Positions 53,247-60,299 are shown, numbered from the stretch's first letter. The stretch is 64,000 nt of DNA from Xestospongia muta (GCA_963693285.1 OY848917.1:21024245-21088244); one strand, 5' to 3'. Numbers and translations are program-made. The notes: generated by a model from the sequence alone, not told the origin.

Positions 53247-54295
53247 TAGATAGATAAGATATAGATACAGATAGATATTGATATATATATATATACACAC
53301 ACACACAATGTATGTATTGTTTGAGGCTAACCAGGGCATGGATCAGGCACAACACCAATCTTTTCAATCACAGTAAAGATGGCAAGCATTACATTTCATA
53401 AATCCCAAATTGGCTTGTTTAAGTACATTGATGATTTTTATACATAGACTACAGTATGAATATTTAGACTTGACTCACTTGGGACAATTATTATACACAT
53501 TATAGAATGAAATCTTGGAATGCACATTTGCTATACAGAAAATTCATGTTTTTAGTAAAATCGGCTAAATCTATGTACAATGTGACTCTAAATTGTTCTA
53601 AGCTGCTGTATGTTTATTGCTATTTTAAGTTTTCTAATAGAATACTGTATGTCTACTGTCTATGTATGTGCACATAGCCAGCCTGATAGGCCACTGATAG
53701 TTATCAACTATGATATAACAAACATTTTCATTGACAACCTTCAAACTTTACATGCAGTTGTAGGTATCCATTTTGAGAAATAACCATAAGTTATAAGAGT
53801 ATACAAGTACCATACATAGAAGTATGACACTGTTGTATTACACAGCAGATAATTCATAAAAATCATTAGCTTTGAAAGCTTTGTAACACTTGGCATGGGA
53901 TTCTTTTACACGGGGTAAATTCTGAAGTCCAATCCAATTATTATAATAGCTGGAGCAACAAGTACATTTTTTAAAAAGGTTTGTTTGTGGCAGACCTTTT
54001 TACTCTATAAAACAGGAACTACAAACTTTCTATTTATCTGCAAGGTTACATTCATGTATAATAAAGCTCTTAGAGAGACCGAAGCATACTCCTTTCTAAT
54101 GTAGTTAGGTAGAACAATAATTAGGCTAGACAGTTAGACACAACTATTAATATGATTAGAATACAAAAGCATGCAGTAATATCATAGGGACCACACTAAT
54201 GTCCATGGAGTGACACATATATATACTCTATTTGACACAGTAATTAATACACAACAATAGAACTATCATGTACTTACCGATTCCTCCTTGTCCAT
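17708..54295 (-). CDS. Multi-exon ankyrin-repeat protein gene, 3' end outside window
   Basis: Thirteen exons are recognisable by translation and splice sites: exon 1 (6 codons), a capping exon (31 codons), then A1, B1, A2, B2, A3, B3, A4, B4, A5, B5, A6 (33 codons each). All junctions are phase 0, so they join into 400 codons without a break. The repeats match the ankyrin consensus (LHYASSKGHRDIVELFLNH, then MLAAENGHKDVVFILAQKGA), a helix-turn-helix protein-binding scaffold. There is no signal peptide or membrane segment in the visible part, so a cytoplasmic or nuclear protein is likely. Exons A and B alternate. Each A-to-B intron is 4.5-8.5 kb of tandem repeats holding candidate 3-bp exons; each B-to-A intron is only about 450 bp. 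The ligand is unknown. The last exon ends in a donor site, so more exons lie beyond base 1. Confidence 0.88.
18254..18352 (-). CDS. Ankyrin exon B5
   Basis: 99 bp, phase 0-0, AGMSAVMLAAENGHKDVVFI, ends GAKLDLVDN. Acceptor ATATTTAG, donor AAT|GTAAGTG. The only B copy starting with Ala and ending with Asn. Confidence 0.87.
18560..23590. repeat. Type I tandem array between A5 and B5
   Basis: About 7.5 further units of the 656-bp repeat, closely similar to those at 1-16250 but with patchwork differences (for example AAAGGTAAATAAAAC in place of ATAGGGTAAATAAAA). This suggests exchange of unit variants between arrays. Units at 18.6-19.0 and 21.2-21.7 kb share an extra TATATTA insertion. Confidence 0.93.
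19111..24366 (-). other. Micro-exon array X5 (9 candidate 3-bp exons)
   Basis: Sites in gene order: 24364-24366 TGG, 23716-23718 TCG, 23052-23054 CGG, 22396-22398 CGG, 21741-21743 TCG, 21079-21081 TTG, 20423-20425 GAG, 19767-19769 CGG, 19111-19113 CGG. Residues Trp, Ser, Arg, Arg, Ser, Leu, Glu, Arg, Arg. They sit in the A5-B5 intron. The two most 5' units are type II, the rest mainly type I, so the AG-NNN-GTAAGT design is kept across both repeat types. Confidence 0.6.
24727..24825 (-). CDS. Ankyrin exon A5
   Basis: 99 bp, phase 0-0, TGWAALHYASSKGHRDIVEL, ends NHDVDINVVTE. HDVDIN and the final Glu are shared only with A6, so the two A5/A6 regions are a separate duplication pair. Acceptor CTAATAG, donor GAG|GTAATTG. 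Confidence 0.87.
25270..25368 (-). CDS. Ankyrin exon B4
   Basis: 99 bp, phase 0-0, SGMSAVMLAAENGHKDVVFI, ends GAKLDLVDK. Acceptor ATATTTAG, donor AAA|GTAAGTG. Confidence 0.87.
25580..29930. repeat. Type II tandem array, 624 bp unit, between A4 and B4
   Basis: CAGTTAGGG anchors lie at 26451, 27075, 27699, 28323, 28922 (CAATTAGGG) and 29546: period 624, one unit shortened to 599. Units are nearly identical. They differ from type I at many positions, for instance TTAATAAAATTCATTGCTGA in place of TTACGAAATCCATTGCTGA, but have the same order of elements. Confidence 0.93.
26113..29833 (-). other. Micro-exon array X4 (7 candidate 3-bp exons)
   Basis: Sites in gene order: 29831-29833 TCG, 29208-29210 TCG, 28609-28611 TTT, 27985-27987 TTG, 27361-27363 TCG, 26737-26739 TCG, 26113-26115 TTT. 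Residues Ser, Ser, Phe, Leu, Ser, Ser, Phe. They sit in the A4-B4 intron. The units between about 26.1 and 28.6 kb repeat every 624 bp and are almost identical, yet three different codons occur among them, so variation is concentrated at the candidate exon. Confidence 0.6.
30440..31158 (-). other. Non-tandem intron block 3' of exon A, with conserved short ORF
   Basis: Unique-looking sequence downstream (minus strand) of exon A, repeated at about 35620-36338 and 44800-45518 and partly at 17150-17707, 24480-24726 and 51390-51571. It holds a minus-strand open frame of about 56 codons (30792-30962) containing DYFIQTFMFLHKVYGFRSF and ending ELEVVSHFYTLIS, then stop. In the 17.2-kb copy the frame is also open (17188-17376). 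A T-rich tract and CTAG precede it, so it could be an alternative last exon, but the phase from that AG does not fit exon A. Unidentified. Confidence 0.3.
31159..31257 (-). CDS. Ankyrin exon A4
   Basis: 99 bp, phase 0-0, TGWAALHYASSKGHRDIVEL, ends NHNVDVNVVTK. Identical in protein to A1. Acceptor CTAATAG, donor AAG|GTAATTG. Confidence 0.87.
31705..31803 (-). CDS. Ankyrin exon B3
   Basis: 99 bp, phase 0-0, GGMSAVMLAAENGHKDVVFI, ends GAKLDLVDK. Acceptor ATATTCAG, donor AAA|GTAAGTG. Last residue Lys, shared with B4. Confidence 0.87.
32030..35150. repeat. Type II tandem array between A3 and B3
   Basis: About five 620-bp type II units. The two units around 32.6-33.8 kb are near-identical to each other. 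From about 33.8 kb onward the array matches 28.64 kb onward at a fixed offset of 5180 bp. Confidence 0.92.
32549..35013 (-). other. Micro-exon array X3 (5 candidate 3-bp exons)
   Basis: Sites in gene order: 35011-35013 TCG, 34388-34390 TCG, 33789-33791 TCG, 33169-33171 TCG, 32549-32551 TTT. Residues Ser x4, Phe. The smallest and least diverse array; it sits in the A3-B3 intron and is built of near-identical type II units. The TTT site lacks the usual G at the last exon base but keeps AG, three bases, GTAAGTG. Confidence 0.55.
36339..36437 (-). CDS. Ankyrin exon A3
   Basis: 99 bp, phase 0-0. Same coding sequence as A2 (starts RGWAALHYTSSKGH, ends NVVTK). It lies exactly 9180 bp from A2, inside the duplicated block. 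Acceptor CTAATAG, donor AAG|GTAATTG. Confidence 0.87.
36886..36984 (-). CDS. Ankyrin exon B2
   Basis: 99 bp, 33 codons, phase 0-0, SGMSAVMLAAENGHKDVVFI then GAKLDLVDE. Acceptor ATATTTAG, donor GAA|GTAAGTG. It differs from B1 at the first residue (Ser for Gly). Confidence 0.87.
37190..44330. repeat. Type II tandem array between A2 and B2, more diverged
   Basis: About eleven type II units with substitutions and internal deletions (for example at about 38770, 39290, 42180 and 42930). More divergent from one another than the 26-29 kb units, so older or less homogenised. Fills the intron; no other coding signal seen. Confidence 0.9.
37730..44193 (-). other. Micro-exon array X2 (9 intact candidate 3-bp exons, 2 broken)
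   Basis: Intact sites in gene order: 44191-44193 CGG, 43547-43549 CGG, 42311-42313 CGG, 41842-41844 TTG, 41198-41200 TGG, 40555-40557 TGG, 39913-39915 TTG, 38375-38377 TTG, 37730-37732 TCG. Residues Arg x3, Leu, Trp x2, Leu x2, Ser. Two units have lost the site: near 42930 a deletion removes it together with the acceptor, and near 39290 the donor is deleted although AATAG remains. The array fills the A2-B2 intron. Same strand and phase logic as the other arrays; use is inferred. Confidence 0.6.
45519..45617 (-). CDS. Ankyrin exon A2
   Basis: 99 bp, phase 0-0. Begins RGWAALHYTSSKGHRDIVEL and ends NVDVNVVTK. It differs from A1 by Thr to Arg at residue 1 and Ala to Thr at residue 9, changes shared with A3, so A2 and A3 are sister copies. 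Acceptor CTAATAG, donor AAG|GTAATTG. Confidence 0.87.
46066..46164 (-). CDS. Ankyrin exon B1
   Basis: 99 bp, 33 codons, phase 0-0. Reads GGMSAVMLAAENGHKDVVFI and ends GAKLDLVDE. The acceptor is ATATTCAG, the donor GAA|GTAAGTG. VMLAAENGH replaces the usual TPLHLAAxxGH, a common ankyrin variant. First residue Gly; last residue Glu as in B2. Confidence 0.87.
46380..51340. repeat. Type II tandem array between A1 and B1
   Basis: About eight diverged type II units, including shortened ones at about 47075 and 47790. The part from 46.38 to 48.3 kb parallels 37.2-39.3 kb. The last, truncated unit joins the A1 exon block near 51.39 kb. Confidence 0.9.
46907..51316 (-). other. Micro-exon array X1 (8 candidate 3-bp exons)
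   Basis: Eight sites with AG, three bases, GTAAGTG on the minus strand, in gene order: 51314-51316 GAG, 50893-50895 GAG, 50249-50251 TGG, 49605-49607 TGG, 48961-48963 TCG, 48322-48324 CGG, 47390-47392 CGA, 46907-46909 TCG. They encode Glu, Glu, Trp, Trp, Ser, Arg, Arg, Ser. All lie in the intron between A1 and B1. A 3-bp exon keeps phase 0, so one residue would be added between VVTK and GGMS. The CGA site changes the third base while keeping the spacing exact. Splicing is inferred, not shown. Confidence 0.6.
51572..51670 (-). CDS. Ankyrin exon A1
   Basis: 99 bp, 33 codons, phase 0-0. Starts TGWAALHYASSKGHRDIVEL and ends NHNVDVNVVTK. The acceptor is TTTTCTAATAG, the donor AAG|GTAATTG. It aligns without gaps to one ankyrin repeat register (GxTPLH to xxNxxD). 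First of six A exons. Confidence 0.88.
52020..52112 (-). CDS. Ankyrin gene exon 2, N-terminal capping repeat
   Basis: 31 codons between the acceptor GCAATAG and the donor GAA|GTAAGTC. They encode LIEFAKEGDLSGVKDI followed by LVRGANVNTTDE. This has the shape of a first ankyrin repeat: polar residues replace the TPLH signature on the exposed face, then the GAxxN loop. It differs from the A and B exons and occurs once, so it fixes the 5' end of the repeat domain. The intron to exon A1 is about 350 bp and holds no tandem repeat. Confidence 0.85.
52819..53125 (-). repeat. Dispersed repeat unit A, inverted diverged copy
   Basis: Reverse complement resembles the copies at 58727, 62283 and 62755 (shared pieces include TTATTTTAACACC and the terminal GTTACTTTATAG). 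It is clearly more diverged and lacks the CATA tract at its distal end, so it is the oldest copy here. Its other end abuts the TA/GATA microsatellite, as in the plus copies. Confidence 0.8.
53150..53310. repeat. TA and GATA microsatellite
   Basis: (TA)n at about 53154-53182 followed by GATA/GATACA repeats to about 53270, then TA and CA runs. Tyr/Ile-rich ORFs across it are shadows of the repeat. Confidence 0.95.
54278..54295 (-). CDS. Ankyrin gene exon 1 (start codon, MDKEES)
   Basis: The ATG (54293-54295) has a strong initiation context, A at -3 and G at +4. Six codons read MDKEES and end at the donor TCG|GTAAGTAC. The next exon continues in phase 0. A TTTCAG lies about 8 bases before the ATG, so a 5'UTR intron is possible. 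The short acidic N-terminus before the capping repeat has no targeting signal. Confidence 0.75.
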
Positions 54296-54574
54296 GATAA
54301 CAGCTGAAATGAGTCAACACAAAGACAAAATAATCAATAAGTCACAAATTCTGCACGCAGGTCATTAGCGAATACGTGGTGCTAAAACAATTGTCACTTT
54401 AGCATTAAAATTTGTGTGATCTCATACACCATAGATACATATACGTCGTATAGTATCTATGGAAACATTAGACTCGCACACAGGAGTTCTATAATTACTA
54501 CTTTTTCAATTAAATGACGAATCGATGGGCTGGGTTTATAATGATGACGTTTCATTCACTACACGAGTTTAAGC
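54296..54574 (-). promoter_or_regulatory. Upstream region of the ankyrin gene
   Basis: About 280 bp between the ankyrin start codon and the first plus-strand relic. It holds a perfect 10-bp inverted repeat (54429-54462). No clear TATA box at a fitting distance. The transcription start cannot be fixed from sequence. Confidence 0.35.
54429..54462. repeat. Short palindrome related to the TIR of the 55369-57551 element
   Basis: CCATAGATAC (54429-54438) is inverted as GTATCTATGG (54453-54462). The right arm with its inner bases TCGTATA matches the end of the TIR at 55369 in reverse. It may be a relic of the same element family reduced to its ends. Confidence 0.6.
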
Positions 54575-54808
54575 ATGGCTAGTCGAGTTTGTCGGTTATT
54601 CAGTGATTTAGTGGAAGCCAAAAGAGCAACAAACTTGTTCAGTGCTGTTGGGATGTAAAACAACTGGGTTTCTCGAATAACTTCTTTGCTTGATGTTATC
54701 GTTTCGAGAGATGATGATCTCTATATATTTGTATTAAGTGCAAACTTCGAATTGTGTCTGTAGAGAAATCTCTTGCAGACTTAGAGGCATTCAAACAGCT
54801 GGCTCGTT
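54575..54808 (+). pseudogene. Decayed two-cysteine-pair (ZAD-like) zinc-finger module
   Basis: From the ATG at 54575 one reads MASRVCRLFSDLVEAKR, then TNLFSAVGM and an in-frame TAA. The same frame continues NWVSRITSLLDVIVSRDDDL, then a frameshift at about 54722 leads into YICIKCKLRIVSVEKSLADL and EAFKQLA. The layout (CxxC-like start, about 50 residues, CxxC, helical end) resembles N-terminal zinc-associated domains. The first pair reads CRLF, so its second cysteine is missing. One stop and one frameshift make it non-functional. It runs tail to tail into the next relic. Family call is by pattern only. Confidence 0.5.
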
Positions 54809-55009
54809 TTGATCCATTATAAAAAGGACTTGGAAGCACAAAACTCTTTCTAAAACCAGTTGGTAACCACACGTAGACATCTTTTCTGTCATAGCTTCAA
54901 CAGACATGATCTGCTCATTTTTAAGAGATATATTTGGCCTTCCTAGCTTCTTTAGAGCATACAGTAGACCAGTAGAAAAGGTTCTATCAATACTACAACT
55001 AGTCATCAC
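54785..55009 (-). pseudogene. Decayed RecQ-like helicase N-terminal fragment
   Basis: Minus strand: LYALKKLGRPNISLKNEQIM then SVEAMTEK; after a frameshift in an A run (about 54885) DVYVWLPTGFRKSFVLPSP. This is the order of a RecQ-type helicase start: Q-motif-like LKxEQ, then Walker A. The expected Walker A is GxGKS-like; here Arg replaces the Gly before Lys-Ser, so nucleotide binding would be impaired. Only about 70 codons remain. Its end overlaps the end of the zinc-finger relic on the other strand. Confidence 0.55.
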
Positions 55010-55045
55010 AAATACTGTAATCTAACATTGAGGTAAAAGGAATTT

Positions 55046-55053
55046 TGACGTCA
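55046..55053. promoter_or_regulatory. CRE-like site TGACGTCA
   Basis: Perfect palindromic cAMP-response-element core. It lies between the relics and the TIR element; no intact gene depends on it visibly. Confidence 0.35.
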
Positions 55054-55433
55054 TAGTTGACGGAGGACTCCTGGAGTATACTTTTTCCAAGAAATCTGTG
55101 GAAATTAAACGCATGCGCAAACAATAGTTGTATAACGCCTAGGGGTACGAGGCTATGGATACACTTAGGTACCTTGGGCGGTTACAGCGGACAATATCGT
55201 CATGCTTTAGACGTTCCAAATATGCTTGTCGCAAACCTCGATAACTTCTATTCCTGCTCTACGCCATTGATACAATATTCAGCCTAATTTCTTTGATTAT
55301 TTTTGATGGCAAAATTTAATGATGACGTGTATAGACAGCAGCTGTGGGGTAGTGGAAGTAGTTTCCAGCATAGATACTATACGACATGGATGTGAAACTC
55401 GACCAGATGCTAATATAAAGTATATGTATAAAC

Positions 55434-55446
55434 GACGTCATTTCCG
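55434..55446 (+). promoter_or_regulatory. CRE/ETS-like promoter sites before 55474 start
   Basis: GACGTCA followed directly by TTTCCG, 28 bp before an ATG with a good start context (GAAGATGG). Combined CRE and ETS-type sites are usual in short animal promoters. Confidence 0.35.
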
Positions 55447-55473
55447 TTTGTCTCTATGGTTTTACGGGTGAAG

Positions 55474-56460
55474 ATGGCGAGTGTGGTAAGTAAATGGTGT
55501 TATTTAGTAATTGTTGGATATTGTAGAAGCTTTCTAGTCATTTACGATATGACATATAGATTAAGGTTTTAGAAAATATATTCAAAAAAATTTTTAAGCT
55601 TAACTTTTGTCACAGATATGTTTTAATATGAAATATTTGTTAAAAATAAAGGTTTCGCCAATTTTTCTCAACCACTGTATGTTAGATCATAGCAAAGCTT
55701 ATATTGAGAGAAAGTTCACAACCACTTCCATGCATTAGTTTTGGCTTTGTTGTCGTAAATGGAAGTATAGCAGAGATATGTGATATTTAATAAAACTTGA
55801 GTGACAATTTTATGGCCAATTTATTGCCAGAAGTATACTTTTCTTGAAAGTTTTAAGATTGCCAGTGTATTACCAATGTGTAATAGCATGCATTAATTAA
55901 AAAATTAGGTTGTAGGTGTTTCAAATAAGCAAGAAATTTATTCCCAAAATGTCATCATTTATTTGAAGATAAAGGAGTGTGACATCACATAACTTTTACT
56001 TTTTAGAAACCTAAAAGACTGTAGAGAAAAAACCACATAGGACATATTCCTAAAAGACACTTGTGCACAATATCAATGGCTCATGATCCTCTTATCACTG
56101 TATGTTACATGTATGTGTTTTGTCATGTTTCAATTCAGGAACCATTTCAAGCTATAACAGAGGAAGTAAAATCACTTTCTCAAGAGTGGATAGTGCTACA
56201 AAATGAGGAAGATATATCTTTATTCACAGTAGTACGGAGAGATACCCTCCCTGATATTGACCCATTTGTCATAACAAGATCATTAGTATTAAAGTAAATG
56301 TCTCTCTAAAAACTATTTATTCATGGAAAAGCTGCTAATCACCTACCAGCTTTATCATGTATTGGTGAAGTACTGAATTTGGAATCATTTAAGAAACTAA
56401 TGGGAATTTTATGTAACAGCAAGATATGTACTGGGAACACAGACGAAAATGAAAGGCACT
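55474..56460 (+). pseudogene. Two-exon gene start and decayed continuation, unidentified
   Basis: Exon 1 (55474-55485) reads MASV and ends at GTG|GTAAGT. Exon 2 starts at 56139 after TTCAATTCAG and reads EPFQAITEEVKSLSQEWIVL, then DISLFTVVRRDTLPDIDPFV, to a TAA at 56295-56297. In another frame from about 56317 one reads FIHGKAANHLPALSCIGEVL and KLMGILCNSKICTGNTDE, stopping at 56461. The style (hydrophobic strand, HGK, then a CxGN motif) suggests one former protein broken by a frameshift near 56300. I cannot name the family. Context: wholly inside the TIR element, so it may be its cargo. Confidence 0.4.
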
Positions 56461-56639
56461 AAAGTGCTGAACCTCGCTGCAGTTTCTAAGTTATTTATAA
56501 ATGCTATGCCAGCTTAGGCCCAGCTATGATGTTGCTAGGTAGCATTGCAAGAAAATTTATTAACATTCCAAAAGGTGTGGTCACATTTATCAATATTCAT
56601 ATACAAAATTTATTGTAACTTAAAGATGAAACGTTCTTT

Positions 56640-57080
56640 TGAAACGTCCCGTAGTACAAATATAAATCAATATATTATCTATTAGTAGCAGTTTTTTGAG
56701 TGCTTTGAGACGTTTCCTGAATGCGTCACTTCGCCCCAAGTCCATGTACAACCTTGAAAACACTTCAGAACTTTTATGACGATTGCTTTGACCAACGGGC
56801 TTCTGTCTTGCTGATGCATATTCGTCTAAGATTGTCTACAACATACTAAAAACTCTCCACATTAAGTTTTTTTACTTTTCGAGAAACAGCACCTTGACTT
56901 CTGCAGCCTGAAAATTCTTTTGCCAGTTTTAAGCTTTCGTTTTCCTTGACGATGTTCTTGATACTACTGTTGTAAAGTCCACACATTTTTCTATTGGTTG
57001 CTCAACGTTGGTAGCTGCTAACGCTTCGCTTGCCAAGTTATAATAGCAGTTCAAAAACAATCCCGGGTAACAGGCAGTGC
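56640..57080. other. Non-coding or unrecognised interior of the TIR element
   Basis: A minus-strand open stretch around 56929-57060 (EALAATNVEQPIEKCVDFTT) ends in a repeat-derived Cys/Val run. It and short frames at 56700-56830 may be remnants of coding sequence, but stops interrupt them and I cannot assign a function. Confidence 0.2.
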
Positions 57081-57108
57081 AGACACACACACACACACAC
57101 ACACACAT
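57081..57108. repeat. AC microsatellite
   Basis: About 13 AC dinucleotides. A second tract, (TA)n with TATATACATACATA, lies at about 57228-57270. Confidence 0.95.
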
Positions 57109-57801
57109 TGACAGACTACAGTACCCTCGCCATGCGCCCACGCACAGCGAGGCTAAATATATGTCCATATCCTTGATACTAAATAGAGTTTAATCCAACT
57201 CTCTTAGCAAGGACAAAACATCAATATTATATATGTATATATATATATATATATAATATATACATACATATAGAAAGTTCTAGAACACACACAAAGGAAT
57301 AGACAATTGGACATAATGACTAAGATAAGATATAGACACTTATCAAGTCTCAATTCAGTGAAGTTCGTAATTCTTCCACATGAGTCACGTTACGTTATCT
57401 CATGCTTTGAGATTACTTACGTCATATTCTAAGTTTAGGAACAATGCGTTATTACGTATTTCCGGCATATTTACGTACGTTTTTCAAGCATAAAACGTAT
57501 GTGGACATCCGGTTTAGCCTATTTTCACATCCATGTCATATAGTATCTATGTTCCCAGACAGTACAGTATTTTAATTTTCCACACGCAAAAGTGGTTGTT
57601 CAAAGGTAAAGATACTCTCTACTGTTATTTAGTACAAAGATATATATTATATTTACTCTGAAGCAAAGTGGTAAATTTGTACAAGTTGTAAATATCTGAA
57701 TACCACTAATACCACTAATAAGAATGATGCTCATGTCAATTGTAGTATACTAACACGCGAGACTACAGAAGGAAACATACGTATCTCTGAAATGACACTA
57801 G

Positions 57802-58590
57802 GAGAAAAAACTAAATTACATCTTCAACCAAGTCAGACTTACAGTATGCCCGTATGCTACCTGTGGGTGCTGTAAGAATTGCTCCTATAAGAAATCAGGT
57901 ATACTTTGTGTAGATTGTCAGCTGTGTCGCCTGGGCCAGTGTAAAATGGTCCTCCTCTTTCCTCACAATTCAATCTTTGTCGTTGAATCCAAGACAAGAG
58001 AGAAAATAAAAGAGACAGTTGAACCCTCTTCTGACATCAAGCTTTGAAGTAAACCCTACTGATATGAACCCGGACAAATATCTACTCTTGCCACCCTCTA
58101 TGCACTCTTTATCATCATACATGGAAGAGCCAGAATCAAGTCAACTCGTGTCAAACTTTAATTTGTGACACAAAGCATTTCATCCCTTCTGGATCATAAC
58201 CCACCTTCATATCCCCAGCCTCACAAACCTTTATTCACATTGGAAAATGTGGATGGTGACACTTTTGCTCAATCTGTCACAAGCTGCTATACTAAGGTTG
58301 CCCGCTGCAAACAAAATCTCTTCAAGGTTCCATCATGCAAGGCTAGAAATTCATTTGTGACCATCCTGTCCAACTTAAACCTCATCTATAGTACTGGGAT
58401 GATGGTGAATTTGACCAGTTTCTTCAAGAAGCCCGAACTATCCAGGTCAACTTACGACAAAAAGGTCAAAAACAGAGAAGTATAGTACTTGTTCCTTTTC
58501 CAAACTGATGATAAAGAGGAATGTTAAAACTGATCTTTTACTGATAACTCACCAAGGAAAGGGAAATGTGCTTTCCTTCAACAGTCTGTG
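57802..58590 (+). pseudogene. Frameshifted retroelement-type ORF fragment
   Basis: Open from 57802 to 58047 with a cysteine-rich module, CPYATCGCCKNC then CVDCQLCRLGQC (nine Cys), ending VEPSSDIKL. A frame change at about 58045 continues EVNPTDMNPDKYLLLPPSMH to 58160. A third frame (58165-58430) reads NPPSYPQPHKP, then NLFKVPSCKARNSFVTILSN. A fourth has WDDGEFDQFLQEARTIQVNL, and the last KLMIKRNVKTDLLLITHQGK. The order (zinc-knuckle-like module, NLFKxPS...FV, LxEARxIQxxL, KLM...LL...GKG) resembles, from memory, the region before reverse transcriptase in sponge and cnidarian retroelements. At least three frameshifts. It ends in a TGTA microsatellite; no reverse transcriptase follows. Confidence 0.5.
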
Positions 58591-58690
58591 TGTGTGTATG
58601 TATGTATGTATGTATGTATGTATGTATGTATGTATGTATGTATGCATATATATGTATATATGTATACAAACACACACACACACACTATAT
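58587..58690. repeat. TGTA, TA and CA microsatellite cluster
   Basis: (TATG)n at about 58597-58643, then TATA and (CA)n at about 58670-58685. It marks the junction between the retroelement relic and the dispersed repeat. Confidence 0.95.
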
Positions 58691-58726
58691 ATATACTATA
58701 TATATATATTACTTTATTGTTTGGTT

Positions 58727-59041
58727 AAGTAACACAATAACACTACAATAACCAAACTGCTTTCTTTTGTTATTCATTTTGAACAATAACCTAAAGTATG
58801 CAATTAAACTATTAATTAGTTTTTTATTGAGTGTTAAAATAAACAGTCACACAATATTAACTCAGAATTACTATACATATATAAAAGTAATATGAGTGAA
58901 GGCAGCTGATCATAAATGAGTAAAAAGTAAACATTTGTCTCAAATATACTGATCTATGTACTAGGCAGTAATTCACATTACAGCTTGTAGTTCATGAAAC
59001 TTCATAGTAGTATAGTGTTAATATTAGAGATGGATAGTACA

Positions 59042-59070
<29 letters not shown>
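58727..59070 (+). repeat. Dispersed repeat unit A plus CATA tract
   Basis: Starts GTAACACAATAACACTACAA and ends TTAGAGATGGATAGTA, followed by (CATA)n at 59039-59070. Closely matched by 62295-62633 and 62760-63090. Contains no ORF. Confidence 0.9.
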
Positions 59071-59072
<2 letters not shown>

Positions 59073-59535
59073 TAGAAGAAGAGCTTATATAGTGTACAAA
59101 AATAAAAAAACCACAGAAAAAGGAATCTAGAGTGATTACTAGAAGTATGTTAATACTTGCTCCAATGATCAATGTTATATTGTCCAGCACCTAGTGAACT
59201 CTAATAAAGAAAGTTAGCAGTAAAGGAGATCAGAGAGAGATTGAAAAGATGAATAGGTTGACAGGAATGATAGATGGATAGTTTGATAGACAGAGATGGA
59301 TTCACATTTTTCTTATGACAGACAGAGAAGTGAAAGTAGTGAAGTAAAGAGAGAATAGAATAGACAAAGGTATGACACAAGTACTAACAACATTCTTTTT
59401 CAATAGTTTGTTGAAGCATTGTATAATATGTAGTGTATATAGTAAATACATTCTTCCTAGGCCACTGACTGAGAGTGCTGCAATAGATATGTATTCAGTT
59501 GGTGATATAGGATATTGTGTAAGACCACAAAAGTG
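59071..59535 (+). repeat. Dispersed repeat unit B
   Basis: Follows the CATA tract: GAGCTTATATAGTGTAC to GACCACAAAAGTGG. Partly repeated at 63127-63447 (starting at GTTAGCAGTAAAGG) and at 63792 to the window end. Units A, CATA tract and B form one composite element. Confidence 0.88.
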
Positions 59536-60299
59536 GCCATTTTTCTTGTGACATCATCTACCAAACAGATATCAGAAAAAAGTATATCAATGTGTTTGCA
59601 CAGAACCAAATCAGGTATTGGAGATATTTAAAGAACAGAATTGTATTTAATAATGGAAACCAATCAAATATATCATGATGCTGTATTACATTGTAATTGA
59701 TGTGTTAACAGTTTAATTTTGTAGTGTCCTGACATTAAAAGTGGATTACTGAAATGTGCTTTGCTTTCTGGTATTCTGGTCCAAGTATAAAGGTCATATG
59801 GGGCTCTCTTATTAACTGTTTCATTGAGTAACTGTTTAGGAGGACTGATATGTTTGTAGAGCAACCTGGTTCTAATTCAGATCCCTGAAATTAGTGAACA
59901 TTTACAACTATGATAATAGTAATATTCAATTTATATCTAATCATTATGTAATACAATGTGTTTCTATACAGCTAATTTTAGTTATATTAACAACATTGCA
60001 TTCTTGAATGAATATTACAGCTGATTCACATTTATTTTGACCATGCAAATCATTTTAATGACTTCATCAAGTTACTAATACATGAATTTATGTGTGTACT
60101 TATAACAATACTTCAATACAGCTGACAATGTAACTGTGATCTGAAATAATTTGGTCCTTTGTAATTAGAAACATAAGTAAAAAAGGTAAAGTTATAGTAG
60201 AAAAATATAGGTCAAAGTTAACACCAAAAAATTGCACTACAGTATCTAACTAAAGGAGAGCATTTTATTATGATAAAAGTGATGACTACTTACTTCATT
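59536..60299. other. Intergenic, nothing recognised
   Basis: AT-rich sequence without convincing ORFs, splice-bounded exons or repeats. A 63-codon minus frame at 59673-59864 has no recognisable features. Confidence 0.5.

Larger units (their letters stand above)
52113..54277 (-). other. Intron 1 of the ankyrin gene
   Basis: 2.2 kb between exon 1 and the capping exon. Contains an inverted, diverged copy of a dispersed repeat (52819-53125) and TA/GATA microsatellites (53150-53300). The rest is AT-rich sequence in which I see no further exon. Confidence 0.6.
55369..57551. mobile_element. 2.2-kb element bounded by 29-bp terminal inverted repeats
   Basis: Left end 55369-55397 begins CATAGATACTATACGACATG and continues GATGTGAAA; right end 57523-57551 is its reverse complement with one mismatch. 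Such long near-perfect inverted ends 2.18 kb apart fit a DNA transposon or a non-autonomous derivative. A clear target-site duplication was not found. The interior holds a spliced gene start (55474-56297), an AC microsatellite, a TA microsatellite and unassigned sequence; no transposase was recognised. Confidence 0.6.

Noticed and set aside
53101..53367. Tyr/Ile/Ser-rich ORFs over the TA and GATA tracts
   Set aside because: Microsatellite translation artefacts.
55057..55287. 76-codon plus ORF
   Set aside because: No domain, no splice or initiation context, and composition typical of chance in this locally GC-richer stretch.
58508..58751. ORFs with MYVCMYVC runs
   Set aside because: Only the first about 25 residues belong to the decayed retroelement ORF; the rest is microsatellite.
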